Positions 1-8,079 of a DNA stretch of 64,000 nucleotides are shown piece by piece. Numbering within the stretch: position 1 is the stretch's first letter; each line of letters opens with the position of its first letter. Source of the DNA: Alkalicoccus chagannorensis DSM 18086 (GTDB lineage: Bacteria; Bacillota; Bacilli; Bacillales; Salisediminibacteriaceae); contig NZ_AUCK01000016.1 of assembly GCF_000429725.1 (NCBI RefSeq), forward strand, positions 27,171 through 91,170. Direction: 5' to 3'. The notes under the pieces were generated by a model, which was not told the DNA's origin, searched no databases, and saw only the letters and a program-made list of their open reading frames with translations. Both the position numbers and the translations under genes were made by a program.

Positions 1-538
1 CCCCGTGATCGGTATTACGGACTTCCGGATGGAATTGGACCCCATAGATACCGCGTTCTGCATGGGACATCGCTGCGACAGGGCAGGATTCATTGACTGC
101 ATTCACAGTAAAGCCTTCCGGCGGTGCTTTCACCAAATCGCCATGACTCATCCAGACAGATTGTTCCGCCGGCGTGCCGGCAAAGAAATCAGAGTCCCCC
201 TGCAGACGGATCTGCGCCTTTCCGTACTCCCGGTGATTAGCGGCTTCGACGGTGCCGCTGAAATGGTGTGTCAACAGCTGCATCCCGTAGCAGATACCGA
301 GAACCGGTATGTCCAGATCAAAAATAGCCGGATCGCACTGCGGTGCTCCTTCGGCGTAGACACTTCCCGGTCCTCCGGAAAAGATGATCCCCTGTGGATT
401 CATTTCTTTGATTTCCTCTGCGGTAATTCTGCTGCTGATCAGCTCACTGAAGACGCCCAGATCCCGGATCCGGCGTGCAATCAGCTGATTGTACTGACCG
501 CCGAAATCAAGTACGATGATTTTTTCATTGATTTCCAT
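1..538 (-). CDS. guaA: GMP synthase (glutamine-hydrolysing), N-terminal part; cut by window edge
   Basis: The minus-strand reading frame begins with ATG at 536-538 and runs off the left edge, so only about 179 residues of the class-I glutamine amidotransferase domain are present. Visible motifs are the N-terminal [17 protein letters not shown], the nucleophile elbow GICYGMQ (catalytic Cys) and the catalytic His-Glu pair in QFHPEV. GuaA converts XMP to GMP using glutamine and ATP in the cytoplasm, the last step of guanine nucleotide synthesis. The gene has its own promoter and a guanine-type riboswitch leader (570-757), so it is probably transcribed separately from the upstream transglutaminase operon. 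Family assignment is very secure from motif order; the ATP-pyrophosphatase and dimerisation domains lie outside the window. Confidence 0.97.
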   Translation of the reverse strand, partial: MEINEKIIVLDFGGQYNQLIARRIRDLGVFSELISSRITAEEIKEMNPQGIIFSGGPGSVYAEGAPQCDPAIFDLDIPVLGICYGMQLLTHHFSGTVEAANHREYGKAQIRLQGDSDFFAGTPAEQSVWMSHGDLVKAPPEGFTVNAVNESCPVAAMSHAERGIYGVQFHPEVRNTDHG

Positions 539-569
539 GCCTGTCTGCCCCTTTCTCCTGTTCAAAAAT

Positions 570-606
570 AAAAAAAGCTGCCTTCGTATAAAAAATACGA
601 AGGCAG
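570..606 (-). terminator. Intrinsic terminator of the guaA riboswitch expression platform
   Basis: On the minus strand a 12-bp stem (578-589 with 595-606, CTGCCTTCGTAT and its complement) is followed directly by a run of T. Its 5' arm CTGCCTTC can alternatively pair with GAAGGTAG (631-638), which contains the 3' strand of aptamer stem P1. This is the arrangement expected of a transcriptional OFF switch: guanine bound means the terminator forms. Confidence 0.9.
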
Positions 607-633
607 AATTTCGCTGCGTTGACGAAAATACTA

Positions 634-703
634 CCTTCATAGTCAGACCATTCCGGTGGTCCGGTAGAGACTCCCGGGCCGATTCCCGGGGATATATGAA
701 GCC
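634..703 (-). promoter_or_regulatory. Purine (guanine-type) riboswitch aptamer
   Basis: Read on the minus strand the element has P1 (CTTCATA with TATGAAG), the conserved P1-P2 core ATATATCC, a P2 hairpin of CCCGGGAATCGGCCCGGGAG type, the J2/3 core GTCTCTACC, a P3 hairpin, and the J3/1 core CTGACTATG. The discriminating pyrimidine just before TATG is C, the guanine/hypoxanthine form in xpt-type aptamers (U marks adenine aptamers). It is directly upstream of guaA, so it should repress GMP synthesis when guanine is abundant. The specificity call rests on that one nucleotide and on the gene controlled. Confidence 0.93.
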
Positions 704-728
704 GTTCTATCGAAATTTGCACTGCATC

Positions 729-757
729 ATTGTAGCAGTGCCCTTACAGGAGGTCAA
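729..757 (-). promoter_or_regulatory. Sigma-A type promoter for guaA riboswitch transcript
   Basis: Minus-strand -35 TTGACC (752-757) and -10 TACAAT (729-734) are separated by exactly 17 nt. The -35 hexamer overlaps the stop codon of the upstream transglutaminase gene (754-756), so the intergenic space is fully used by promoter plus riboswitch. Confidence 0.8.
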
Positions 758-3030
758 GCGTTCAACGCCTTGACAATTTCCTCCCAGTCGTGGCTTCTTG
801 CTTCCCATTCTCCCTGCGGCGGACGTCCGCCGTAATACACCTGCTCATAGGCTTTGGTTAGTTTCATCATCGCCTGCGAACTGAGGGCAAGGTCCACCCG
901 GCGGGCATACTCCCGCAGCGTTTCTCCCTCTGCTCTCGGCAGCCCTTCATTACGCAGGATCCACAGCAGGCGTTCATAGGCCGCAGGGAAAGAGATATCC
1001 CGGCCGAACATTTTGTAGCGGATCAGGAAAAATTGATTCTGCAGGAAACTCTGTCTGGAGTACGCGATAGCGGTCAGAAAGAGGATCGGCAGGGCGGTAA
1101 GCATCCCCCGCATCGAGAACAGCCCGGCGCTTCCTTCCTCCTCTTCATCTGCAGCGCCACCGGTACCTTCCTCGTCCGTGCCTTCTTCCAGCAGATCGTC
1201 GGAGCTGTCCGGTGTATCCGGCATGTCCGGTTCTTCCATATCCGGCTCTTCCCCGTCAACGTCTACGTCGATATCCGGCGATTCTTCTTCGAATTCCGCA
1301 TAGTTGGTAAATCCCTGCGTCGGCTCAAACGGTACCCAGCCGACATCCGGGAAATACACTTCAACCCATGAATGCGCGTTGCCGTTTCGTACTTCATAGA
1401 CCGACCGGCCATCTTCGAGCTCTTCTACTTCTTCTCCCGACGTGAAGCCTTTCACCCATCTCGTAGGTATGTCGAGGGACCGCAGCATCACCGCCATGGC
1501 CGTAGAATAGTTGTCGCAGTACCCGACCTGCGTCTCAAAAAGAAACTGGTCCACGTAGTCTTCGTCGTCTCCGGGAATCGGTACGTCTGTGGTACTGTAT
1601 TCAAAATCATTTTGATTAAAATACTGCTCCACCGCTTCCGCTATATCGTAGCGGTTATCATGCTCGGCAGTAATTTCTTCTGCCAGATCGCCGACTCGTT
1701 CCGGAAGGTCATCGGGCAGCTGCAGGTAACGGTCCGTCACTTCTTCCGGATCATTGTCCCCCGTCTCTCTCAATGCATTGACATCGAAGACCGGATCTTC
1801 ATAGGATGTCACATAGCTGTCGAGGCGGAGATCCTCTCCTGCCATTGTTTCCGCCTGAAGTCGGCCGCCGATGACATCGGTATAAAACTGGACTTCTCCT
1901 TCATCCAGCGCTGCATCGTCTGCTTCCGCCTGAATGTCTGTGATGTCAAGCGGCTGGCCGGGATAGAATGCCAGATCGAAATCCGCTTCTTCATCCATCG
2001 TGATCTCAGCAGAGCTGCTCTCGACCTCCTGCGTTTCGCTGAAGAGCCGATAGTCGATGCCGCTTCCATAGACCATGTCGGATTCGATATATTCTGGGTC
2101 CGACTGCCATCCGCTCCCCGTATATACATCTTTTGATTCTCCGCGCCAATACGTTTCCCGGTCGGTAACCGCTTCGAAAACGGGCGCTTCATTCTGGACA
2201 AAGCCGCCGCCAAGCTGATCATCGTTTTCTCCGTAGCCGACACGACGGACCGTGCCACCACCGCCGCTGCCGGGAAGTGCTTCACTGCCGACAATCGTTC
2301 TCATAGCAGGCACGGGATCATTCCACTGCGGATCATCCGGTTTAGGCAGGAACAAGCCTGCGGCGACAGCGGTCGTGACGACACCGATCAAGGTATACAT
2401 CCAGGCGGGCGAGATAAACGTCCCCCGCCGCCTGCCGATCCGCCGCTCTTCTTCCTGCACCCGGAGCATATGAAGCAGCGCAAGAATAAAGAAGCCGATG
2501 ACAACAATCCGCACAACCGCCTGCGACGCGTCTACGAGCGTGAAGGTATCCAGCACGGTGATGTAGATGAGCGTGGCTGCAAGAAAGAAAAACACTTTCC
2601 TTGTATGAAGCACCCAGAAGTACATCAGGTAGGCCAGCAGCGCGAGCAGCAAAAAGAGCAAAAACGTCCGGAAAAAATCAGTCAGATCCGCGAAATTACC
2701 GGACAGGATCATGGCAGCATTCTGCTGAAAATCCGTTAAAAAAGCACGGAAGGTACTGCCGCCGCCACGGTCAGCAATAAAACGCCCTTCTCCAAAAATA
2801 CGATGAAGCCCATACAGCATCCCGGCTCCCGCAATCGGAACCGCAGCCCAGGCCGGGGGTCTGAAATAAACAAGAACCGCAGCAGCGAACATGAAGATGA
2901 CAAATACTTCAATCGATCCGGTCGCTGTAATGACCGGAACAGGCCGCAGCCATTCCCACAACAGCAGCATCGTCAGTGCATAAATAAAGAAGTGAGTGAC
3001 GGTTTTCTTCGGTGTCTGTCCCTTTTCCAA
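754..3030 (-). CDS. Membrane-bound transglutaminase-like protease (TgpA/YebA type)
   Basis: A 758-residue protein with five or six hydrophobic segments in the first ~220 residues, a long acidic extracytoplasmic region, a transglutaminase core, one further membrane segment near residue 660 and a short cytoplasmic tail resembling DUF4129. The core shows the catalytic Cys505 in GYCDNYSTA and His553 in NAHSWVEV; the third catalytic acid position appears as Glu in PFEPT, as I recall for Bacillus YebA relatives. It is the last gene of a three-gene minus-strand operon with MoxR ATPase and DUF58 genes, starting 6 bases after the DUF58 stop codon. This trio is widespread and thought to act together at the envelope, but the substrate is unknown. 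The ectodomain is strongly acidic, as expected for a salt-adapted organism. Confidence 0.92.
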   Translation of the reverse strand: MEKGQTPKKTVTHFFIYALTMLLLWEWLRPVPVITATGSIEVFVIFMFAAAVLVYFRPPAWAAVPIAGAGMLYGLHRIFGEGRFIADRGGGSTFRAFLTDFQQNAAMILSGNFADLTDFFRTFLLFLLLALLAYLMYFWVLHTRKVFFFLAATLIYITVLDTFTLVDASQAVVRIVVIGFFILALLHMLRVQEEERRIGRRRGTFISPAWMYTLIGVVTTAVAAGLFLPKPDDPQWNDPVPAMRTIVGSEALPGSGGGGTVRRVGYGENDDQLGGGFVQNEAPVFEAVTDRETYWRGESKDVYTGSGWQSDPEYIESDMVYGSGIDYRLFSETQEVESSSAEITMDEEADFDLAFYPGQPLDITDIQAEADDAALDEGEVQFYTDVIGGRLQAETMAGEDLRLDSYVTSYEDPVFDVNALRETGDNDPEEVTDRYLQLPDDLPERVGDLAEEITAEHDNRYDIAEAVEQYFNQNDFEYSTTDVPIPGDDEDYVDQFLFETQVGYCDNYSTAMAVMLRSLDIPTRWVKGFTSGEEVEELEDGRSVYEVRNGNAHSWVEVYFPDVGWVPFEPTQGFTNYAEFEEESPDIDVDVDGEEPDMEEPDMPDTPDSSDDLLEEGTDEEGTGGAADEEEEGSAGLFSMRGMLTALPILFLTAIAYSRQSFLQNQFFLIRYKMFGRDISFPAAYERLLWILRNEGLPRAEGETLREYARRVDLALSSQAMMKLTKAYEQVYYGGRPPQGEWEARSHDWEEIVKALNA

Positions 3031-3036
3031 TCGATA

Positions 3037-4263
3037 TCACCCTTTTTCCTGCTGTCCGGTCCAGTGGCCGTCCCGGAATAAATAAGCTTCAGCACCGGCG
3101 CTTCGGAGCTCTTTAAGCCGCTTGTACTCCCAGGCGTCCACTCCGGTCCCTTTATCCATTAAGGCAAAAATCAGCTTTACCCGGCGGCCGAGAAGCTGTT
3201 TCATCCGTTCGAGCATGCTGTCGTCCAGCGTCACCGACACGAGCACCATGGTTACACCAGCCGGGATGTCATCCTCGCCCGCTTTGAATCTCGCAGCAAA
3301 TACGTCTGCTTCGCCGGGCCTCATCTCAGCCAGATACGTAATCATGCTCTTTTGACGGTCTACCGCCGGCCCCGTCGGGAAATACTTATCCTCTGCCCCG
3401 ATAGACCAGAGGCCGACCTCCAGATGCTCTTTGTAGGCGTACATGATCAAGGATGTAATTAATTCAATTCCTTTCTCATAAGCATCGGAGGAAGCAAACG
3501 TCTCGTCCGGAACAAAATTGTGAAACACGAGAAGAAAGTTCCGTCCGACGTACTCTTCGAATTCTTTGGTCATCAGTTTATCCGACCGGGCACTTGCTTT
3601 CCAGTCGAGGCTGGTAAGCTTATCTCCCGGGACATATTCCCGCGCACCGGCAATGGAGCTCTGATCCTCAATAAAATCCTGCAGCGACATCTTCGTCTCC
3701 GTATCATGCCGTTCATACGCTTCCCACCGCTCAATGTTGTGATACCGGGGATACACGAGCAGTTCAGACGATTTCGGCACAAACGTACGTCTCTCAAAGA
3801 AGCCAAACATATCACTCGTCGACATCTCTACGCCGTAGCGCTGATAGCGCCCCCGTTTCAACTCAGGAATCACATAGGTGTAACGGAGCGTCCGCTCCAT
3901 CGTCGGATAGAAAATCATGCGGGCAGCCTGAAAAGGCAGCTGCCTCGTCAGCGCCTCTTCGGCACGGTCCTCCACTGTCAGGTAAAGAAAAGGAAACCGC
4001 CACTTCCGTTCGATGACCACCTCTGTCGTAAGCTCTTCTCCCGCGGGCATCGCCCCCGTTCCGCTCTGCCGCTCAACGTGAAACCTGCCGAGCGGGATCA
4101 ACGCATAAAGGCCCATCAACAGCAGAAGAATGACGACACTGTAGAAAAGAAACCAGCTGACAAAGTTCCCCTGAAACATCGCATAGCTGAAGAGAGAGAG
4201 AAGGACGGCCGCTGCGAGCAGCACTTTCAGTGAGAGTGTCAGCCATTTCCAGACTCGTCTCAT
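3037..4263 (-). CDS. DUF58 domain protein
   Basis: A 408-residue protein with two membrane segments at the N terminus (about residues 10-58) followed by a soluble region. The DUF58 signature YVPGDKLTSLDWKASARSDK lies about halfway, followed by a von Willebrand A-like C-terminal region. DUF58 proteins are regularly encoded between a MoxR ATPase and a membrane transglutaminase, as here, and are assumed to be partners of the ATPase, perhaps in assembling envelope complexes. The ATG start overlaps the stop region of the MoxR gene by four bases, so the two are translationally coupled. The biochemical function is not established. Confidence 0.9.
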   Translation of the reverse strand: MRRVWKWLTLSLKVLLAAAVLLSLFSYAMFQGNFVSWFLFYSVVILLLLMGLYALIPLGRFHVERQSGTGAMPAGEELTTEVVIERKWRFPFLYLTVEDRAEEALTRQLPFQAARMIFYPTMERTLRYTYVIPELKRGRYQRYGVEMSTSDMFGFFERRTFVPKSSELLVYPRYHNIERWEAYERHDTETKMSLQDFIEDQSSIAGAREYVPGDKLTSLDWKASARSDKLMTKEFEEYVGRNFLLVFHNFVPDETFASSDAYEKGIELITSLIMYAYKEHLEVGLWSIGAEDKYFPTGPAVDRQKSMITYLAEMRPGEADVFAARFKAGEDDIPAGVTMVLVSVTLDDSMLERMKQLLGRRVKLIFALMDKGTGVDAWEYKRLKELRSAGAEAYLFRDGHWTGQQEKG

Positions 4264-5234
4264 TGGGCCTTTTCGTTCCCGGCCGGAATGCGCACCTGGT
4301 CGATGACATCCCGGATCACTTTCCCGTTCGTCGTATCGGACAGCTTCGCATCGGAATTCAGCATCAGACGGTGCTCCAGAGCAAAGGGAGCGAGGTATTT
4401 GATGTCATCGGGAATCACGTAATCCCGATCCTGAATGTAGGCGTACGCCTGTCCTGCTTTCATCAGGGCAATGGACGCACGTGGACTGCCTCCGAGGTAG
4501 ACAGCGTGATGCTGGCGGGTCGCACTGACAATATTAATGATATATTCCTTCACCGCATCCTGTACGTACACCTCTTTGATTTCCTCCTGCATACGCAGAA
4601 GCGTGCTGAGTTCCATGACCGGGGTGATTGACTCGATTGGATGCTGCTTTTCGACCCGCTTCAATACGTCCAGCTCTTCTGCTTTCGTTGGATAACCAAT
4701 CTGGAACTTGAACAGGAAACGATCCAGCTGAGCTTCCGGAAGCGGGTAAGTCCCGCCGTATTCGATCGGGTTTTGAGTCGCCATCACAAAAAACGGCTTC
4801 TCCAGCTCCCTCGTTTCCCCATCGGTAGTGACACTACCTTCTTCGAGTGCTTCAAGCAGCGCGGCCTGCGTTTTCGGCGAGGTGCGGTTGATTTCATCAG
4901 CAAGGACAATGTTGGCCATCACCGGTCCGGGACGGAATTGGAACTCCATCGTTTTCTGATTATAAACGGACACCCCCGTGACATCCGAGGGAAGCAGGTC
5001 CGGCGTAAACTGGATTCGTTTGAAGTCTGCACCGAGCGACTTGGCAATGGCGCGGACCATCATCGTTTTTCCGACGCCGGGGACGTCTTCGAGCAGCACA
5101 TGCCCTCCGCTCAGAATGGCAATGAGACTGAGTTCAATCTCTCTCCGCTTCCCGACGACCACCGTTTCCACATTATCAATTAATTCCTGTATTTGAGGAT
5201 GTTCTACAGACGTAGGCTGTCTGGTTTTCATCAT
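4260..5234 (-). CDS. MoxR-family AAA+ ATPase
   Basis: A 324-residue cytoplasmic AAA+ protein with Walker A GVPGVGKT, Walker B LADEINR, sensor-type motif ATQNPIEYGGTYPLPEAQLD and a C-terminal lid domain. MoxR ATPases act as chaperones that remodel or insert cofactors into partner proteins, usually those encoded beside them. It heads the operon with DUF58 and transglutaminase genes. The start is supported by AAGGAGGT a few bases upstream of ATG at 5232-5234; a second ATG follows immediately. The length and motif order are normal for the family. Confidence 0.95.
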   Translation of the reverse strand: MMKTRQPTSVEHPQIQELIDNVETVVVGKRREIELSLIAILSGGHVLLEDVPGVGKTMMVRAIAKSLGADFKRIQFTPDLLPSDVTGVSVYNQKTMEFQFRPGPVMANIVLADEINRTSPKTQAALLEALEEGSVTTDGETRELEKPFFVMATQNPIEYGGTYPLPEAQLDRFLFKFQIGYPTKAEELDVLKRVEKQHPIESITPVMELSTLLRMQEEIKEVYVQDAVKEYIINIVSATRQHHAVYLGGSPRASIALMKAGQAYAYIQDRDYVIPDDIKYLAPFALEHRLMLNSDAKLSDTTNGKVIRDVIDQVRIPAGNEKAQ

Positions 5235-5396
5235 TCGTTACCTCCTTATGCTGCCTGCGCATATCTTTTTTCATTCTATCACGAACATTCGAAAATATCT
5301 GTTCTCAGCTGATAGAAACTGGGCTGTTCTTCTGCGTCCGACTGTCTTCCGCTTTCGTCAATTTCCTTTTTCTTCCATTATCCTATACATCGTCAG

Positions 5397-5560
5397 GAAC
5401 AAAAGCGAAAAGCGTCTTTGGGTCGGAACGGCGTGCGGTATCGCTGCAGGTGCTTGAAAAGAAGAACAAGTTCCTGGTTTTTCCTGAGCAGGGCGCGGTG
5501 CCGTTTCGCTGGAAGAGAGGGTCGCCCTTGATATCACCTGACAAAAACCGGACGAGGCTT
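5397..5560 (+). repeat. Dispersed intergenic repeat, degenerate copy (unit A)
   Basis: The 540-bp gap 5235-5774 holds no recognisable gene. From 5397 it carries unit A of the dispersed family (an AACAAAAGCG start, then TCGGAACGGCGTGCGG and GCTGCAGG), followed by a much diverged remainder. Compare 9881-9990 and 60105-60210. A hairpin terminator follows at 5626-5668. Confidence 0.6.
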
Positions 5561-5625
5561 TCAACTGCAGAAGAGTTCAGCGTGGAGGAAGCCGCCGGTA
5601 TGGGCTGTTCGTAAGGAAAGACAAA

Positions 5626-5668
5626 ACGCTTCCGGCTATCCACCTTGGATAATCGGAAGCGTCTTTTC
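5626..5668 (+). terminator. Hairpin of the CGCTTCCG family
   Basis: Inverted repeat ACGCTTCCGGCTATCC / GGATAATCGGAAGCGT with a 5-nt loop, followed by CTTTTCTTT on the plus strand. Closely similar hairpins occur at 9753, 36954, 60288 and 62978, often next to the dispersed repeat. It lies downstream of the minus-strand gene ending at 5775, so it could also work as a bidirectional terminator. Confidence 0.65.
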
Positions 5669-5774
5669 TTTATACAGCACGTAAGGTTCCAGCTTTGTCC
5701 AAAGCTGATGGTCCGTTTTCTTCCATTCCAGTGAACGAGAGGCCTCTTGGTCCAGCAGTCAAGCTGATCTCCGC

Positions 5775-6065
5775 TTAGAGCCCCTGTTTGATCTGGTGAT
5801 GCGGCATATGATGATGCCCTTTCGGCGTTCGATGCTCATCAAGTGTATCTTCTTCCTCAACGGGAATTCGTCCGATCTCCTTCTCTACTTCAATGACGAC
5901 GATATAGTCTCCCTGTTTAAAGAAGGGCGTATATTCGGAGGCGTCTTCATCATCACGGTGGATGATTTGAATTTGATCTTCTTCCACCCCTTTGACCTCG
6001 AGTTCCCGGAGGACGCCTTCCTTCTGCTTCATTGACTGCAGGACAGCCACGACTTGCTTATCCAT
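5775..6065 (-). CDS. Small acidic protein resembling general stress (YflT-like) proteins
   Basis: A 96-residue protein starting MDKQVVAVLQSMKQKE. I chose ATG at 6063-6065 because AGGAGGT lies 7-8 bases upstream; the further GTG start would overlap that ribosome site. The N-terminal half (helix, then VKGVEEDQIQIIHRDDE) has the ferredoxin-like alpha/beta pattern of YflT/general-stress 17M proteins, and the tail is His-rich (GHHHMPHHQ). Function is unknown and the family match is by overall pattern only. The stop is followed about 110 bp later by a hairpin that may terminate it. It is transcribed in the same direction as the neighbouring peroxiredoxin-like gene, 47 bp downstream of it, so co-transcription is possible. 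Confidence 0.6.
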   Translation of the reverse strand: MDKQVVAVLQSMKQKEGVLRELEVKGVEEDQIQIIHRDDEDASEYTPFFKQGDYIVVIEVEKEIGRIPVEEEDTLDEHRTPKGHHHMPHHQIKQGL

Positions 6066-6112
6066 ATTCAGCACCTCCTGTCGTGCTTGACATTACTGAA
6101 TAGTTCCCGATT

Positions 6113-6676
6113 CTATCTCCCGGCAAACACATGCTGGCGGAAGACTTCGGCGATTTTCTCCGGGGAAGCATGCTTGTCCGGCGAAGGATCAATGTGTCTC
6201 CAGATCGGCTGCAGTGACGTATCAAATATCCACGTGCCACCCTGGATGTAGACGTCCTGTGTTTTCATGGATTTCATAACCACCTGCCGCTGGGTTTCTT
6301 CTTTCGGCAGAAAAGGACCTAGCCTGCCGGACAGTGCTCCAGCTCCGACGAGTGCAAGCATCTTCAATTTCGGCATCGTGACATGCCCCATATCGTAGTA
6401 GAGCTCTCTGCCCGGATCCGTGTATACCGGGAACGGCAGCGGACCGAATGCCTCCATAAATTCCTGCACCAGAGCGGTGTCAGAAGGAAAAACAACGAAT
6501 AGATCGCCGCCTGCACGGCGGATGTTCTCATACTGCTCGCGCAACTGCGCGAGGTGCCTCCGGCAGATGGGTCAGCCGGGGTGACGGACGAATACAGCAG
6601 CGGTAGGTCTGTCGCCGAGCAGGGAACCGAACGTTACCCGTTCGCGCTGCGGCGTTTCCAGTTTATGATCATACAT
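6113..6676 (-). CDS. Peroxiredoxin-like (AhpC/TSA_2) protein with in-frame UGA: candidate selenoprotein with UxxC motif
   Basis: Reading from ATG at 6674-6676 (ribosome site AAAGGAG, 9 bases upstream) gives 34 residues ending AAVFVRHPG, then TGA at 6572-6574, then PICRRHLAQLREQYENIRR and a complete thioredoxin-fold C-terminal region to the stop at 6113-6115, 187 codons in all. Members of this family have Gly-Cys-x-x-Cys after the first beta strand; here the first Cys is replaced by TGA, giving HPG-U-PIC. Homology runs without interruption across the TGA with no frame change. An 18-nt hairpin with a G in its apical loop sits 18 nt downstream (6536-6553), where a bacterial SECIS would be. I infer selenocysteine insertion and a thiol/selenol redox role. 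Alternatives are a nonsense mutation or a sequencing error; the 143-residue part after the TGA alone would lack half the active site. A YeeE/YedE transporter is divergent. Confidence 0.75.
6536..6553 (-). promoter_or_regulatory. SECIS-like hairpin downstream of the in-frame UGA
   Basis: In the mRNA sense CTCGCGC pairs perfectly with GCGCGAG around a four-base loop AGTT. The stem starts 18 nt after the UGA and the loop about 25 nt after it. Described bacterial SECIS elements place the apical loop roughly 16-37 nt from the UGA and carry a G among its first two bases; both hold here. The hairpin is inside coding sequence (residues about 42-47), so pairing could be coincidental. Confidence 0.55.
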
Positions 6677-6742
6677 CTTTACCGACTCCTTTCGATTCTC
6701 CATTCTCATTCCACCGCAGAGGTAGAATCAAACACGCTCTCT

Positions 6743-6771
6743 TTGACACAGGAGGAAAGACGTCGTACAAT
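6743..6771 (+). promoter_or_regulatory. Sigma-A type promoter for the YeeE/YedE gene
   Basis: TTGACA at 6743-6748 and TACAAT at 6766-6771 are separated by 17 nt, near-consensus. It fires toward the transporter gene starting at 6826 and lies in the 149-bp divergent region shared with the peroxiredoxin-like gene. Confidence 0.8.
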
Positions 6772-6825
6772 GATGCTTGCAATTCTCATCTGTCTACTAA
6801 GAATAAAACATAGGAGGAACACATT

Positions 6826-8079
6826 ATGTCCACATACGTTCAGTCAGCAGGCGCACAGGAAGATATCGAGAAAACATCGGACATGCAGCTCAACCGGCCG
6901 CAGATGAAGCTCGTCATCGGCGCGCTGATCGTTTCAGCACTGCTTGCTGTTTATTTAATTGTCAGTCAGGAACCGATGCATCCCATTCTGCTGCTGCTCG
7001 GCCTGCTGCTCGGCTACACCCTCTTTCACGCACGCTTCGGTTTCACCTCTGCTTTCCGCCGGTTCATGGCCGTCGGTAACGGCAAAGCCATCCGCTCTCA
7101 TATGGTGATGCTCGCCGTCGCGGTTACCTTATTTGCACCTATTCTTGCTTTTGGCATCTCCTTTTTTGATGTGGAAGTGAGCGGGTATGTCTTTCCAATC
7201 GGAACAGCGGTCATCGTCGGTTCTTTCCTGTTCGGCATCGGCATGCAGCTCGGCGGCGGCTGTGCTTCCGGTACCCTTTTCGCTGTTGGTGCTGGACGAA
7301 CAGTGATGATGATCACGTTGATTTTCTTCATTATTGGTTCTGTCATTGGTGCGGCCCACCTGCCGTTCTGGACCGATCAAATGCCGAATGGCGAGGCGGT
7401 TTCTCTCGCGGAAACGACCGGCCTCGGCTATGGCGGCGCCTGGCTCATCTCCATTGCTTTATTCGGGTTGATTGCCTGGATTACCCTCGTCGTGGAACGG
7501 AAGCGGAAAGCCCCTAAAATGGCGCCCCTCCCTTCATCTCAAGGTTGGAAACGCGTGCTGCGTGGTTCCTGGCCGCTGTTTGCCGCTGCGATTGCTCTGG
7601 CCGTGTTGAATGCGTTGACGCTGATGACCCGGGGAGAGCCTTGGGGAGTGACGTTTGCGTTTGCGCTGTGGGGCTCTCAGGCAGCGGAACTGCTCGGCTT
7701 CAACGTGGCAGCCTGGGATTTCTGGCAGGGGGATAACGCGGATGCGCTCCAGGCATCCATCTTCGCAGACACCACGACGGTCCTGAACTTCGGTGTGATT
7801 CTCGGCGCGTTCATGGCTTCTGCTGCAGGCGGGCTGTTCCGTTTCGACGGCATCAAGCCGGGCAACGTCGCTGCAGCTGTTATTGGTGGTCTCCTCATGG
7901 GATACGGTGCCCGCCTGGCTTTCGGTTGTAATATCGGTGCGTACTTCGGAGGGATTGCCTCCTTTAGTCTGCACGGCTATATCTGGGCAATCATGGCCCT
8001 GCTCGGTACCTTTCTCGCCTTGTACCTGCGGCCGCTTTTCGGTCTCAGCGTACCAAAGTCCAAAGATACCTTCTGCTGA
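6826..8079 (+). CDS. YeeE/YedE family membrane transporter (sulfur or selenium species)
   Basis: A 417-residue polytopic membrane protein with roughly ten hydrophobic segments and the two hallmark repeats of the YeeE/YedE family: GGGCASGT around Cys146 and AFGCNIGAYFGG around Cys368. In characterised members (TsuA) these cysteines pass thiosulfate through the membrane; the YedE branch is associated with selenium metabolism in other bacteria. The soluble N terminus (about 25 residues) is unusual in length. ATG at 6826 has AGGAGG 9 bases upstream and a near-consensus promoter at 6743-6771. The divergent partner is a candidate selenoprotein, so a role in selenium or sulfur supply is plausible but not shown by sequence. 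Confidence 0.9.
   Translation: MSTYVQSAGAQEDIEKTSDMQLNRPQMKLVIGALIVSALLAVYLIVSQEPMHPILLLLGLLLGYTLFHARFGFTSAFRRFMAVGNGKAIRSHMVMLAVAVTLFAPILAFGISFFDVEVSGYVFPIGTAVIVGSFLFGIGMQLGGGCASGTLFAVGAGRTVMMITLIFFIIGSVIGAAHLPFWTDQMPNGEAVSLAETTGLGYGGAWLISIALFGLIAWITLVVERKRKAPKMAPLPSSQGWKRVLRGSWPLFAAAIALAVLNALTLMTRGEPWGVTFAFALWGSQAAELLGFNVAAWDFWQGDNADALQASIFADTTTVLNFGVILGAFMASAAGGLFRFDGIKPGNVAAAVIGGLLMGYGARLAFGCNIGAYFGGIASFSLHGYIWAIMALLGTFLALYLRPLFGLSVPKSKDTFC

Noticed and set aside
1372..2136. 254-codon plus-strand open frame
   Set aside because: Antisense to the acidic ectodomain of the transglutaminase gene.
5383..5643. Minus-strand 86-codon frame within the repeat-bearing gap
   Set aside because: It runs through unit A of the dispersed repeat, has no ribosome site, and resembles other shadow frames of that repeat.
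6113..6544. Treating the peroxiredoxin-like gene as a complete 143-codon gene starting after the UGA
   Set aside because: The TTG at 6542-6544 has no ribosome site and such a protein would lack the first beta strand and both redox positions; the upstream ATG with AAAGGAG reads through the UGA in frame.
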